Below are positions 54,313 through 63,324 of a stretch of 64,000 nucleotides of DNA, piece by piece. This DNA is from an uncultured Lachnospiraceae bacterium (GTDB lineage Bacteria; Bacillota; Clostridia; Lachnospirales; Lachnospiraceae), in assembly GCA_947172705.1 (NCBI GenBank), contig CAMWCA010000001.1, positions 247,508-311,507 on the forward strand, read 5' to 3'. The notes below the pieces were generated by a model, which did no database searches, was not told where the DNA came from, and saw only the letters and a list, made by a program, of their open reading frames with translations. Each line of letters starts with the position of its first letter. Within the stretch, counting starts at the first letter, position 1. A program made the position numbers and the translations under genes.

Positions 54313-54341
54313 ATACTATCATTTTCATTCTCATTTTTCAA
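54313..54341 (-). promoter_or_regulatory. Promoter of the CPBP protease gene
   Basis: On the minus strand TTGAAA (54341-54336), 17-base spacer, TAGTAT (54318-54313) with TGA before the -10, the same arrangement as at argH. Confidence 0.6.
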
Positions 54342-54370
54342 TTATAGTTATAATGATTAAAATATTTATA

Positions 54371-54399
54371 TAGACATTTGTGATTAAATACCTTAAAAT
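54371..54399 (+). promoter_or_regulatory. Promoter of the zinc-ribbon DUF4190-like gene
   Basis: TAGACA (54371-54376), 17-base spacer, TAAAAT (54394-54399), 36 bases before the ATG with GAAGAGGGAG as Shine-Dalgarno. It diverges from the CPBP promoter. Confidence 0.5.
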
Positions 54400-54435
54400 A
54401 GTAATAAATATTTTATTCGGAAGAGGGAGAAAAAA

Positions 54436-55011
54436 ATGATTTATTGTACACAGTGTGGAAATGAAAACGATGATGCCGCTAAATTCTGCCGCAATTGCGG
54501 CGCAAAGCTGGAGCAGACGGCGGCTCAGCCAGAAGAGGCAGTGCAGGAAGAGCAGACAACGCCTGCTTACGAAAAGATAACAGACGCAGAGGAAGAAAAG
54601 CCTGCGCAGGTTCCCAGTCAGGACAGTTTTCAGAATTCCTATGAGACAAACGGTTATAGCAGCGATACAGAATCAAACCGTTATTATGATACACAGACAA
54701 CATCACCTTATTATTCGGCAAATCCCACAGAAGAAAAGCAGGGAGGCGGAAACATTGGTTTTGCCATCGCATCTCTGGTGTGCGGTATTCTTTCCATGCT
54801 GTGCTGTTGTCTCACCTTGTTTAGCGTAGTGCTTGGAATTGCAGCAATTGTACTTGGCATTATCACCATCTGCTTTAAATATGATGGTAAAGGGATGGCG
54901 ATTGCAGGGATTATTACCGGCGGTTTAGGGCTGGTGATCGGTGTGATTGCGCTGGTTTGGAGCGGCAGTGTAGCAGCTCAGGACTTTTTAGATTATTATG
55001 ACTTCTATTAA
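54436..55011 (+). CDS. Zinc-ribbon protein with DUF4190-like double membrane helix
   Basis: A 191-residue protein. A zinc ribbon occupies residues 4-23 (CTQCGNENDDAAKFCRNCG). A long polar Glu/Gln/Tyr-rich linker follows. Two hydrophobic helices lie at about 110-145 and 155-178 (GFAIASLVCGILSMLCCCLT and GIITGGLGLVIGVIALVWSG), the DUF4190-type pattern with GxxxG helices. Function is unknown; such proteins are common in Firmicutes and are sometimes paired with DUF2752 genes, as here. The 3' end overlaps the DUF2752 gene by 14 bases, so the two are co-translated. Confidence 0.85.
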   Translation: MIYCTQCGNENDDAAKFCRNCGAKLEQTAAQPEEAVQEEQTTPAYEKITDAEEEKPAQVPSQDSFQNSYETNGYSSDTESNRYYDTQTTSPYYSANPTEEKQGGGNIGFAIASLVCGILSMLCCCLTLFSVVLGIAAIVLGIITICFKYDGKGMAIAGIITGGLGLVIGVIALVWSGSVAAQDFLDYYDFY

Positions 55012-55429
55012 GAAAGAACATGAAGTTAAATACAGGGCAGATGAAATCTTTTACCTCATAGGAAAGGGATTTTGGCTGCCCTTTTGCCTGGCCGGCATTT
55101 GGTTTGCCCATGGAGGCTATGAGCGCTATGGAGATCTTGCCGCATGTGCAATTCGCAGAATGTGTGGGTTTCCCTGTCCCGGGTGCGGGGGGACGAGAGC
55201 ATTTTATTATTTATTCCGGGGAGAACCGGTGAAAAGTTTTCTGTTTAATCCAACGGTGATTTATGGCGTTCTTGCTTATCTGCATTTTATGCTCTTATTT
55301 TTTTACCGTAAGCATATAAGCAGAACCATCGGGGAAAAGGAGATACAGATCCCCTATTACTTATATGGCGCCATTGCAGTGATCATCCTGCAATGGGGGG
55401 TAAAGATAATAAATATTTTATTTTTTTAA
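54998..55429 (+). CDS. DUF2752 family membrane protein
   Basis: A 143-residue small membrane protein. The family hallmark is PCPGCGGTRAFYYLFRGEPV (about 60-79), flanked by hydrophobic helices near 27-42, 88-104 and 122-141. Function is unknown. The ATG lies within the preceding zinc-ribbon gene and has no good Shine-Dalgarno, implying translational coupling. The last residues are very hydrophobic (IIILQWGVKIINILFF-like). It precedes a separately promoted small gene. Confidence 0.88.
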   Translation: MTSIKKEHEVKYRADEIFYLIGKGFWLPFCLAGIWFAHGGYERYGDLAACAIRRMCGFPCPGCGGTRAFYYLFRGEPVKSFLFNPTVIYGVLAYLHFMLLFFYRKHISRTIGEKEIQIPYYLYGAIAVIILQWGVKIINILFF

Positions 55430-55448
55430 TATTTTTTTTATATTTATC

Positions 55449-55477
55449 TTGCTTTATATTTCTTTTTAAGTTATAGT
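55449..55477 (+). promoter_or_regulatory. Promoter of the small DUF4870-like gene
   Basis: TTGCTT (55449-55454), 17-base spacer, TATAGT (55472-55477), then GGAGGAAG 8 bases before the ATG at 55515. Confidence 0.6.
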
Positions 55478-55514
55478 AAATGGGTGATTATTTACATGAA
55501 GGAGGAAGTTATAA

Positions 55515-55781
55515 ATGGATGCAAAGACGACAAGTATTGTAGCATATTTGACCTGGATCGGTCTTTTGATTGCTATTTTCGCGGGTGATAAGGAAGGGGC
55601 TAAATTCCATGTCAACCAGGCATTGGTTATTTTCCTGTTTTCTTTGTTGGCGATCATTCCATGTATTGGTTGGATCTGGGGAATCTTTATGGTTGTCTGC
55701 TGGATCATGGGGCTTGTAGCAGCAATCAATCAGGAAGAAAAAGAAGTTCCACTTATCGGTAAGATCAGAATTTTAAAATAA
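55515..55781 (+). CDS. Small DUF4870-like membrane protein
   Basis: An 88-residue protein with two or three membrane helices. It begins TTSIVAYLTWIGLLIAIFAG, followed by the DUF4870-type motif GDKEGAKFHVNQALVIFLF, a Gly/Trp-rich helix and a short basic tail (LIGKIRILK). Function unknown; family members are small integral membrane proteins often near other short membrane proteins. An excellent AAGGAGGAAG precedes the ATG. It has its own promoter and a hairpin terminator shared with the convergent lipoprotein gene. Confidence 0.85.
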   Translation: MDAKTTSIVAYLTWIGLLIAIFAGDKEGAKFHVNQALVIFLFSLLAIIPCIGWIWGIFMVVCWIMGLVAAINQEEKEVPLIGKIRILK

Positions 55782-55815
55782 ATTATGGTCGAAAGCAAAT
55801 AACATAATGGAAGTA

Positions 55816-55851
55816 AAACGCCTGGGTTCGCAGTTATGCTCCCAGGCGTTT
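55816..55851. terminator. Shared terminator hairpin, small membrane gene and lipoprotein gene
   Basis: AAACGCCTGGG (55816-55826) pairs with CCCAGGCGTTT (55841-55851), a perfect 11-bp stem with a 14-base loop, between convergent genes. The T-runs are short on both strands, so efficiency is uncertain. Confidence 0.65.
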
Positions 55852-55872
55852 GATTGTTGTGCAGTATAGGTT

Positions 55873-56376
55873 TTATTCTTCAGCAGGAGCCGTATCCTGG
55901 GAAGATGGATCGGCGGTTTCCTCCTCAGTGCTGTAAATTTCCTCGGGAATATCTCCATGGAGAATTGAAAGGATGTATTGCAGCCTCACATTGGCACGTT
56001 CATAATTTTGCCGTGCGGCATCCTCCAGGGATGGGTTATATTCCCCGTCATACGCCTGATGAAAATAGGATACAGCCTCTGTCATGTAGGAGCTTGCCTC
56101 ATCGGCAAGCTGATCTACGCCCGGAAAGCCTTCCGGCACCTCCAGAGATGCCATCTGGGCGAAAGAGGTATTCATGGAGTCCAGCAAAGCCAAAAGTTCT
56201 GAAACGGCAGTCTCAGAGTTGGGATCAATGGCGTTGATGGAGTCGTCAAATATTTTTACATTCTCAAAAAACTGATTCATATTGGCTTTGTAATTCTCAA
56301 GTTCGGTATTTTTACCGCAGCCTGTTAATGTAAGCAGGAGCAGAGGGACACATAAAAATTCCAGCAGTTTTTTCAA
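55873..56376 (-). CDS. Putative lipoprotein, helical, unknown function
   Basis: A 167-residue protein with a type II signal peptide: a basic start, hydrophobic LLEFLCVPLLLLTLTG and lipobox LTGC at about 16-19. The mature part is acidic and helical, with heptad-like spacing around NYKANMNQFFENVKIFDDSI, and a disordered Glu/Asp/Pro tail. It probably sits on the outer face of the membrane. No domain is recognised. A Shine-Dalgarno (GGAGAAT) lies just before the ATG on the minus strand. Its 3' end shares a hairpin with the convergent gene. Confidence 0.82.
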   Translation of the reverse strand: MKKLLEFLCVPLLLLTLTGCGKNTELENYKANMNQFFENVKIFDDSINAIDPNSETAVSELLALLDSMNTSFAQMASLEVPEGFPGVDQLADEASSYMTEAVSYFHQAYDGEYNPSLEDAARQNYERANVRLQYILSILHGDIPEEIYSTEEETADPSSQDTAPAEE

Positions 56377-56420
56377 GATTCATTCTCCATTCTTTTGTTT
56401 TTGTGTGAGATACACAATTA

Positions 56421-56449
56421 AAAGTATCATAGTTAATAAATGAAATCAA
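56421..56449 (-). promoter_or_regulatory. Possible promoter of the lipoprotein gene
   Basis: On the minus strand TTGATT (56449-56444), 17-base spacer, TACTTT (56426-56421) with an extended TGA. The -10 is a weak match. The other half of this 173-base gap should carry the metH promoter, but no convincing one is seen. Confidence 0.35.
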
Positions 56450-56549
56450 GAAATATCCGGAAAGATTATAATTGTAAATTGTAGTTTTGCATAAATTATG
56501 CTAACATTGAAAAAGCAGTATAAAATCATAAGCAAACGGGAGCGGAAAA

Positions 56550-59006
56550 GTGAATCGCAGAGAATTTGAAAAACTGACGGCAGACAGGCTGATTTATCTG
56601 GACGGCGCGACAGGTTCCAACCTTATGAAAAGAGGGATGCCCGGCGGCGTATGCCCTGAGAAATGGATATTGGAGCATCCGGAAGTGTTTATAGGGCTTC
56701 AGCGGGAATTTGTGGAGGCGGGAAGCAATATCGTATATGCGCCCACCTTTACGGCAAACACGGTCAAACTGAAGGAATATGGACTGGAAGGACAGATCGG
56801 CGAGATGAACCATAAGCTGGTGGCGCTCTCTAAAGAGGCGGTGGCGGGAAAGGCGCTTGTGGCGGGAGATATTACCATGACAGGGCGTCAGCTAAAGCCT
56901 ATGGGAGATATGGACTTTGAAGAGCTGATTGGGGTTTATAAGGAGCAGATCCGGCTGCTTGCCGATGCAGGAGTGGATCTGCTGGTAGTGGAGACGATGA
57001 TGAGTCTCCAGGAAACAAGGGCGGCGCTGATCGGGGCAAAGGAAGTCTGCGATCTGCCGGTCATGACCACGCTTACCTTTGAGGCGGATGGAAGAACCCT
57101 TTACGGCACAGACGCAGTGACAGCGGCAGTGACCCTTGAGAAGCTTGGCGCCTGTGCGGTGGGAGCCAATTGCTCTACCGGTCCCGATAAAATGGTTGAA
57201 CTCATTAAAGGTATTTCTGAAGTGGTTTCCATTCCGGTGATTGCCAAACCTAATGCAGGTATGCCAAGCTTAAATGGTAACGGCGAAACGGTTTATGATA
57301 TGGATGCGGATACCTTTGGCAGGGAGATGGAAAAGCTGGTGGAAGCAGGCGCCTGCATTTTAGGCGGATGCTGCGGAACCACTCCTGAATACATTCGGAA
57401 GCTGACAACATATACAAAGGATATGGGGAGAATCCGGAAGCCTGCCTGCGGCTTAAGGTTTTTATCCAGTGAACGGAAAACAGCGGCTTTTGGGCTGGAT
57501 TCTTCTTTTATGGTAATAGGAGAACGTATCAACCCCACCGGGAAAAAGAAGCTTCAGGAACAGCTCAGGGAAGGAAATCTGGATCTGGTGCTTTCCTTTG
57601 CGGAAGAACAGGAAAAATGCGGTGCGGCGCTTTTGGATGTGAATGTGGGAATGGGCGGCATCGATGAAAAGGAAATGATGCTTAAGGTTTTAGATGAGGT
57701 GACCACAGCATCCAATCTTCCTTTGGCGATCGATTCCAGCCATGTGGAGGTTATGGAGGCGGCTCTTCGCAGATATCCCGGAAGAGCGTTGATCAATTCC
57801 ATATCCGGTGAGGAAGAAAAGCTCCATAAGCTTCTTCCTCTGGCAAAAAAATACGGCGCTATGTTTATTTTACTCCCTCTTTCCGATAAGGGGCTGCCGG
57901 ATTCTCTGGAGGAGAAGATAGAAATCATAGATAAAATCAGTAAAATGGCATTTGACCTTGGTATGACCAGGGAAGATATTGTGGTGGATGGGTTAGTGAC
58001 TACGGTGGGAGCTAACCCCAGGGCGGCAAAGGAGGTTCTTGAAACCATCCGCTATTGCAGGCAGAAGGGGCTTGCAACGGTGTGCGGATTGTCCAATATA
58101 TCCTTTGGACTGCCGGAAAGAAGCTTTGTTAACAGCGCCTTTCTCACCATGGCAATTCAACAGGGGCTTACCATGGCGATTGCCAATCCTTCTCAGGATC
58201 TGCTGATGAACATAGCCCATGCTTCCGATCTTTTGATGAACAAAGAGGGCGCTGACAACGGATATATTGAGAGGATTGCAGTATATCAGGAAAGACAGGC
58301 ATCAAATGCTGCCCCTGTGGTAAAAAAAGCGCCGGAATCCATGCCGGAGAAGTCAGATGAGGGAGAAGGGCAGTCTTCATCCCAGATATATCAGGATGTG
58401 ATGAAGGGAAACCGCAAACAGATCGTTGAACATACCAGACGGATGCTGGAGGAGGGACAGGAGGCTTCTGCTATTTTGAATCATATGCTCCTGCCTGCAA
58501 TCAATGAAGTAGGGGAGCTGTTTGATAAGGGAAAGTATTTCCTGCCTCAGCTCATAGCCAGTGCGGAAGCTATGAAGCTTTCCATTGAATGTCTGGAGCC
58601 TTTTCTCACCGCGGATACCCAAAGCGGTGAAATGCCGGTGGTAGTGATTGCCACGGTAGCGGGTGACATTCATGATATTGGCAAAAACCTGGTTGCTTTG
58701 ATGCTGAAAAATTACGGTTTCCAGGTGATCGATCTGGGAAAAGATGTACCCAAAGAGACGATTGTAGAGGAAGCTGTGAAAAACAAGGCAGGTATCATTG
58801 CCATGTCGGCTCTGATGACTACCACTATGCAGGAGATGAAGCGGGTGATAGACTACGCCAGAGAGAAAAATGTAAAGGCGAAAATCATGGTCGGCGGTGC
58901 GGTCATTACGCCGGAGTATGCAAAGGAGATCGGAGCGGACGGATATTCCAGAGATGCCGCCGAAGCCGTTCGGGTAGCAAAAAGGCTTTTAAACAGAGAG
59001 GAGTAA
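56550..59006 (+). CDS. metH: Cobalamin-dependent methionine synthase without reactivation domain
   Basis: Transfers the methyl group of methyl-THF through cobalamin to homocysteine. The 818 residues comprise the homocysteine/zinc domain (1-290; zinc cysteines in GANCSTGP and GGCCGTTPEYI), the pterin-binding domain (about 310-590; MVIGERINPTGKKKL, DVNVGMGGIDE) and the cobalamin module (about 615-818; DIHDIGKNLVALMLKNYG with the B12-ligand histidine). The C-terminal S-adenosylmethionine reactivation domain of long MetH is missing, as is common in anaerobes. Start is GTG (56550) behind CGGGAGCGG. It links folate genes to methionine. The next gene follows after 3 bases. Confidence 0.95.
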   Translation: MNRREFEKLTADRLIYLDGATGSNLMKRGMPGGVCPEKWILEHPEVFIGLQREFVEAGSNIVYAPTFTANTVKLKEYGLEGQIGEMNHKLVALSKEAVAGKALVAGDITMTGRQLKPMGDMDFEELIGVYKEQIRLLADAGVDLLVVETMMSLQETRAALIGAKEVCDLPVMTTLTFEADGRTLYGTDAVTAAVTLEKLGACAVGANCSTGPDKMVELIKGISEVVSIPVIAKPNAGMPSLNGNGETVYDMDADTFGREMEKLVEAGACILGGCCGTTPEYIRKLTTYTKDMGRIRKPACGLRFLSSERKTAAFGLDSSFMVIGERINPTGKKKLQEQLREGNLDLVLSFAEEQEKCGAALLDVNVGMGGIDEKEMMLKVLDEVTTASNLPLAIDSSHVEVMEAALRRYPGRALINSISGEEEKLHKLLPLAKKYGAMFILLPLSDKGLPDSLEEKIEIIDKISKMAFDLGMTREDIVVDGLVTTVGANPRAAKEVLETIRYCRQKGLATVCGLSNISFGLPERSFVNSAFLTMAIQQGLTMAIANPSQDLLMNIAHASDLLMNKEGADNGYIERIAVYQERQASNAAPVVKKAPESMPEKSDEGEGQSSSQIYQDVMKGNRKQIVEHTRRMLEEGQEASAILNHMLLPAINEVGELFDKGKYFLPQLIASAEAMKLSIECLEPFLTADTQSGEMPVVVIATVAGDIHDIGKNLVALMLKNYGFQVIDLGKDVPKETIVEEAVKNKAGIIAMSALMTTTMQEMKRVIDYAREKNVKAKIMVGGAVITPEYAKEIGADGYSRDAAEAVRVAKRLLNREE

Positions 59007-59009
59007 AAA

Positions 59010-59414
59010 ATGCAGGAAGATCAACTGACTCAGTTAGTCAAGAATTCGGAGAAGCAATTATTTTATGCAAGAATCAGGACATTGGCAACCCTGATCATTG
59101 CAGGAGGGCTGGTGATCTGCATGATCGTACTGGCGCCTGAGGTGCTTAAGACCGTATCACAGGCAAATGCCATTATGGTGCAGGCGTCTGAGACCATAAC
59201 CCTTGTCGATGCGGCAATTGAAAGCATTACGGAAATGAGCGCATCTATCACAGAGATGGGAGACAATATGGACACTTTTATTACGGAGAACGCGGAATCC
59301 GTTTCCCAGGTGATGAAACAGATGGAGGAAGTGGATTTTGAAAGCTTAAATAAGGCGATCAAAGATCTGGGGGATGTGATAGAACCCCTGGCAAAGTTCT
59401 TTAAGTTGTTCTAA
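59010..59414 (+). CDS. Small membrane-anchored coiled-coil protein, unknown function
   Basis: A 134-residue protein with a short cytoplasmic N-terminus, one membrane helix at about 25-45 (LATLIIAGGLVICMIVLAPE) and a helical extracytoplasmic part with repeats of ES/ET-ME-SI spacing (AAIESITEMSASITEMGDNM), like the coiled coil of a chemoreceptor stalk but without any signalling domain. I do not recognise a family. It starts 3 bases after the metH stop and is followed 43 bases later by an acetolactate synthase gene, so it is likely co-transcribed with both. A role in either pathway is not evident. Confidence 0.75.
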   Translation: MQEDQLTQLVKNSEKQLFYARIRTLATLIIAGGLVICMIVLAPEVLKTVSQANAIMVQASETITLVDAAIESITEMSASITEMGDNMDTFITENAESVSQVMKQMEEVDFESLNKAIKDLGDVIEPLAKFFKLF

Positions 59415-59457
59415 GCACATGATCCCATAAAGGAAAAGATAAAGGAGCAGATGAAAA

Positions 59458-61074
59458 ATGATAGGAGCAGATGCAATTGTAAAATGCCTGGAGGAAGAAG
59501 GGGTAGAATATGTTTTTGGATACCCGGGAGTGGCGATCTGTCCGTTTTATAACAGTATCTTAAACTCATCCATTCGAACGATACTGATCAGAACGGAACA
59601 GAACGCGGCGCATGGAGCAAGCGGGCTGGCAAGGGTTTCCGGAAAGGTGGGTGTGTGCGCCGTCACATCGGGACCGGGAGCTACCAATGTGATCACGGGA
59701 ATTGCCACGGCTTTTGCGGACAGTATCCCCCTGATCTGTATTACCGGGCAGGTAAATTCCGAGCTTCTGGGCAGCGATGTGTTTCAGGAAGCAGATATTA
59801 CCGGGGCGGTGGAGTCCTTTGTAAAATACAGTTATCTGGTGAAGGATGCAAATCAGATCCCCCGTATTTTTAAGGAGGCTTTTCATATTGCCAATACAGG
59901 CAGGAAGGGACCTGTTCTCATTGATGTGCCCATTGATGTTCAAAATGCAGAGGTTAAGAAATTCCTTTACCCGGAAACCATCTCCATGCGTACCTACAAG
60001 CCTACGGTAAAGGGAAATATGGTGCAGATCAAGAAGGTGGCGGCAGAGCTGGAAAAAGCAAAGCGCCCGATCATCTGTGCAGGGGGCGGAGTCCTTCTTT
60101 CAGAGGGAGAAGGAGGGCTGCGTGAATTTGCCGAAAAGCATCAGATACCGGTGGTTTCCACCATGATGGGAATCGGCGTGATGCCCACCATGCATCCTTT
60201 GTATTTCGGAATGGTGGGAAATAACGGAAAGCCCTGCGCAAACAGGGCAATGAATGAATCGGATCTGCTGATTATGGTTGGCGCAAGAGTGGCGGATCGG
60301 GCGGTAAGCCAGCCGGATCTGATCACCAACAATAAGGTTTTGATCCATATTGATGTGGACCCTGCGGAGATCGGGAAGAATGTGGGACCTACCATTCCTC
60401 TGGTGGGCGATGCCAGGCATATTTTTGAAGATCTTCTTGCCCAGGAGTTTACCTGTGAGCATAGCGCCTGGGTAGAGACCTTAATGGACTATAGAAAGAC
60501 TATGGTTCCCAGGAGAAATCCCAATCCTGCCTATGTGGACCCTGCGGAATTTATCACCATGCTTTCCCGGAAGATGGAGGAAGACGGGATCTATGTTGCG
60601 GATGTAGGACAGAACCAGATATGGTCCTGCGGTTATCATATTGTTAAAAAGGGAAAATTTTTAACCTCCGGAGGCATGGGAACCATGGGATATTCCATTC
60701 CCGCGGCAATGGGGGCGAAGCTTGCCGCGCCCGGACGTCAGGTCATCGCCGTATGCGGAGACGGCTCCTTCCAGATGTCCATGATGGAGCTTGCCACCAT
60801 GCGCCAGCACCATGTTCCGGTAAAGATCATCGTGCTGAAGAATAACTATCTGGGAATGGTACGGGAATATCAGCATTATACCTATAAGGATCATTATTCG
60901 GTGGTGGACTTGTCGGGAAGCCCGGACCTTGAGAAGCTTTCTTCGGCTTATGACATGAAATTTTTACGCCTTGAGAATATGGATCAGGCGGATCAGATTT
61001 TGGATGAATTCCTGGAAAAAGATGAGGCGGTTTTGCTGGAATGTATCATTGATCCTATGGATCTGGTGAAATAA
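59458..61074 (+). CDS. Acetolactate synthase-like thiamine-diphosphate enzyme (second large subunit)
   Basis: A 538-residue ThDP enzyme paralogous to ilvB at 31850-33523 but clearly diverged. It begins IGADAIVKCLEEEGVEYVFG. The catalytic glutamate is in ILIRTEQNAAHGASGLARVS. QEADITGAVESFVKYSYLV matches the FAD region, and the ThDP signature is IAVCGDGSFQMSMMELATMR then VLKNNYLGMVREYQHYT. It is most likely the catalytic subunit of a second acetohydroxyacid synthase, because two ACT regulatory-subunit genes follow at once. A related carboligase is possible. AAGGAGCAG precedes the ATG. Confidence 0.9.
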   Translation: MIGADAIVKCLEEEGVEYVFGYPGVAICPFYNSILNSSIRTILIRTEQNAAHGASGLARVSGKVGVCAVTSGPGATNVITGIATAFADSIPLICITGQVNSELLGSDVFQEADITGAVESFVKYSYLVKDANQIPRIFKEAFHIANTGRKGPVLIDVPIDVQNAEVKKFLYPETISMRTYKPTVKGNMVQIKKVAAELEKAKRPIICAGGGVLLSEGEGGLREFAEKHQIPVVSTMMGIGVMPTMHPLYFGMVGNNGKPCANRAMNESDLLIMVGARVADRAVSQPDLITNNKVLIHIDVDPAEIGKNVGPTIPLVGDARHIFEDLLAQEFTCEHSAWVETLMDYRKTMVPRRNPNPAYVDPAEFITMLSRKMEEDGIYVADVGQNQIWSCGYHIVKKGKFLTSGGMGTMGYSIPAAMGAKLAAPGRQVIAVCGDGSFQMSMMELATMRQHHVPVKIIVLKNNYLGMVREYQHYTYKDHYSVVDLSGSPDLEKLSSAYDMKFLRLENMDQADQILDEFLEKDEAVLLECIIDPMDLVK

Positions 61075-61086
61075 GGGAGGGTTATC

Positions 61087-61572
61087 ATGAAAAAAATATA
61101 TTCTGTGTTAGTAGAAAACCGTTCCGGCGTATTGTGCAAGGTGGCGGGGCTTTTTTCCAGGCGCTGCTTTAACATCGATTCTCTTGCAGTGGGAGAAACA
61201 GACGATTCGGCAGTATCCTGCATGACCATTGTGAGCAGCGGGGATAAGAGAACCATAGAACAGATCGAAAAGCAGTTGAATAAGAAGCTGGACGTGATCA
61301 AGGTAAAAACTTTCGACGAGGTGAGCAGCATCAGCCGTGAACTGCTTTTGATGAAAGTAAAATATAATAAAAGCAACCGCAGGGACATTATGGAGATCTG
61401 CGAGATCATGAACGCCCAGATCGTGGATATGTCTAAGAACCTGATGCTGATTCAAATGTGTGATATCCCGGAACGGATTCAGCTGTTGATCAGTATGTTT
61501 CAGTCGGTAAGCATTGTGGAAGTGGCGCGCACGGGAACCCTTGCTCTTCAGAAATGTAAGGAAACAGATTAA
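61087..61572 (+). CDS. ilvN: Acetolactate synthase small (regulatory) subunit, first copy
   Basis: Regulatory ACT-domain subunit (161 residues) of acetohydroxyacid synthase, which normally confers valine feedback. The N-terminal ACT reads KKIYSVLVENRSGVLCKVAG then LFSRRCFNIDSLAVGETDD. The C-terminal small-subunit domain spans about 75-155. The family glycine in the 'SRRGYNIES' motif is a cysteine here (SRRCFNIDS), and the sequence is more diverged than the next copy. GGGAGGGTTATC precedes the ATG, 12 bases after the large subunit, suggesting a dedicated pair. It and the following gene are tandem paralogues. Confidence 0.92.
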   Translation: MKKIYSVLVENRSGVLCKVAGLFSRRCFNIDSLAVGETDDSAVSCMTIVSSGDKRTIEQIEKQLNKKLDVIKVKTFDEVSSISRELLLMKVKYNKSNRRDIMEICEIMNAQIVDMSKNLMLIQMCDIPERIQLLISMFQSVSIVEVARTGTLALQKCKETD

Positions 61573-61661
61573 AAAAAATCAATAAAGGAATTAATTATGT
61601 AAGTTGACTTTTGAGTGCTATGTTGATAAAATTATTTCCAAACGTTAAGGAGGGCGAAACG

Positions 61662-62159
61662 TTGCGTAAGAAAGTGTTTCAACTTTTAGTGGACAATACC
61701 TCCGGCGTCTTAAGCCGGATCTCAGGGCTCTTTTCCAGAAGGGGCTATAATATTGAAAGCATTACGGCAGGGGTAACCGCCGATTCCCGCTTTACCAGGA
61801 TTACCATAGTGGCTTCCGGCGACGATGAGATTTTGGATCAGATTGAAAAGCAGGTGGCAAAGCTGGTGGACGTCAGAGATATCAAGGAACTGGCGCCGGA
61901 TAACAGTGTTTACAGGGAACTGGCGCTGATCAAGGTGAGAACCAACCGGGAGCAGAGGCAGGGCGTGATCGCCGTAGCGGATATTTTCAGAGCGAAGATC
62001 ATCGATGTGGCGTCGGACAGCCTGATCGTGGAGCTCACCGGAAATCAGGACAAAATAGATGCCTTTATCAATCTGTTAGAGGGATATGAAATTTTGGAGC
62101 TTGCAAGAACCGGAATTGCCGGGCTTGGAAGAGGGACGGAGAACGTTACTTATCTGTAA
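61662..62159 (+). CDS. ilvN: Acetolactate synthase small (regulatory) subunit, second copy (TTG start)
   Basis: A second ACT-domain regulatory subunit, 165 residues, closer to the family consensus: KKVFQLLVDNTSGVLSRISG then LFSRRGYNIESITAGVTADS, ending in ELARTGIAGLGRGTENVTYL. TTG 61662 is chosen because AAGGAGG (61647-61653) is 8 bases ahead and the protein then begins at the ACT strand. An in-frame start at 61611 would add 17 residues across the ribosome binding site. It may serve the distant ilvB at 31850. ilvC follows after 77 bases containing a GC-rich hairpin. Confidence 0.92.
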   Translation: MRKKVFQLLVDNTSGVLSRISGLFSRRGYNIESITAGVTADSRFTRITIVASGDDEILDQIEKQVAKLVDVRDIKELAPDNSVYRELALIKVRTNREQRQGVIAVADIFRAKIIDVASDSLIVELTGNQDKIDAFINLLEGYEILELARTGIAGLGRGTENVTYL

Positions 62160-62197
62160 GAAGCAGTGGGTATAAATTTAATTCATAATAAGGGTAA

Positions 62198-63256
<1,059 letters not shown>

Positions 63257-63270
63257 TTTATATAAAAACG

Positions 63271-63305
63271 AAAAGACCGTTGGTTTGCTCCAATGGTCTT
63301 TTTCT
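63271..63305 (+). terminator. Terminator or attenuator between ilvC and leuC
   Basis: AAAAGACCGTTGG (63271-63283) pairs with CCAATGGTCTTTT (63290-63302) with one G-T pair, loop TTTGCT. The right arm gives four T residues with a fifth following. It would reduce read-through to leuC. Confidence 0.7.
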
Positions 63306-63324
63306 GAAAGGGAGGATTAGGATC

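Noticed and set aside
56377..56549. Cobalamin or SAM riboswitch before metH
   Set aside because: The gap is only 173 bases, is AT-rich, shows no B12-box-like or SAM-box-like conserved sequence, and must also hold the divergent lipoprotein promoter.
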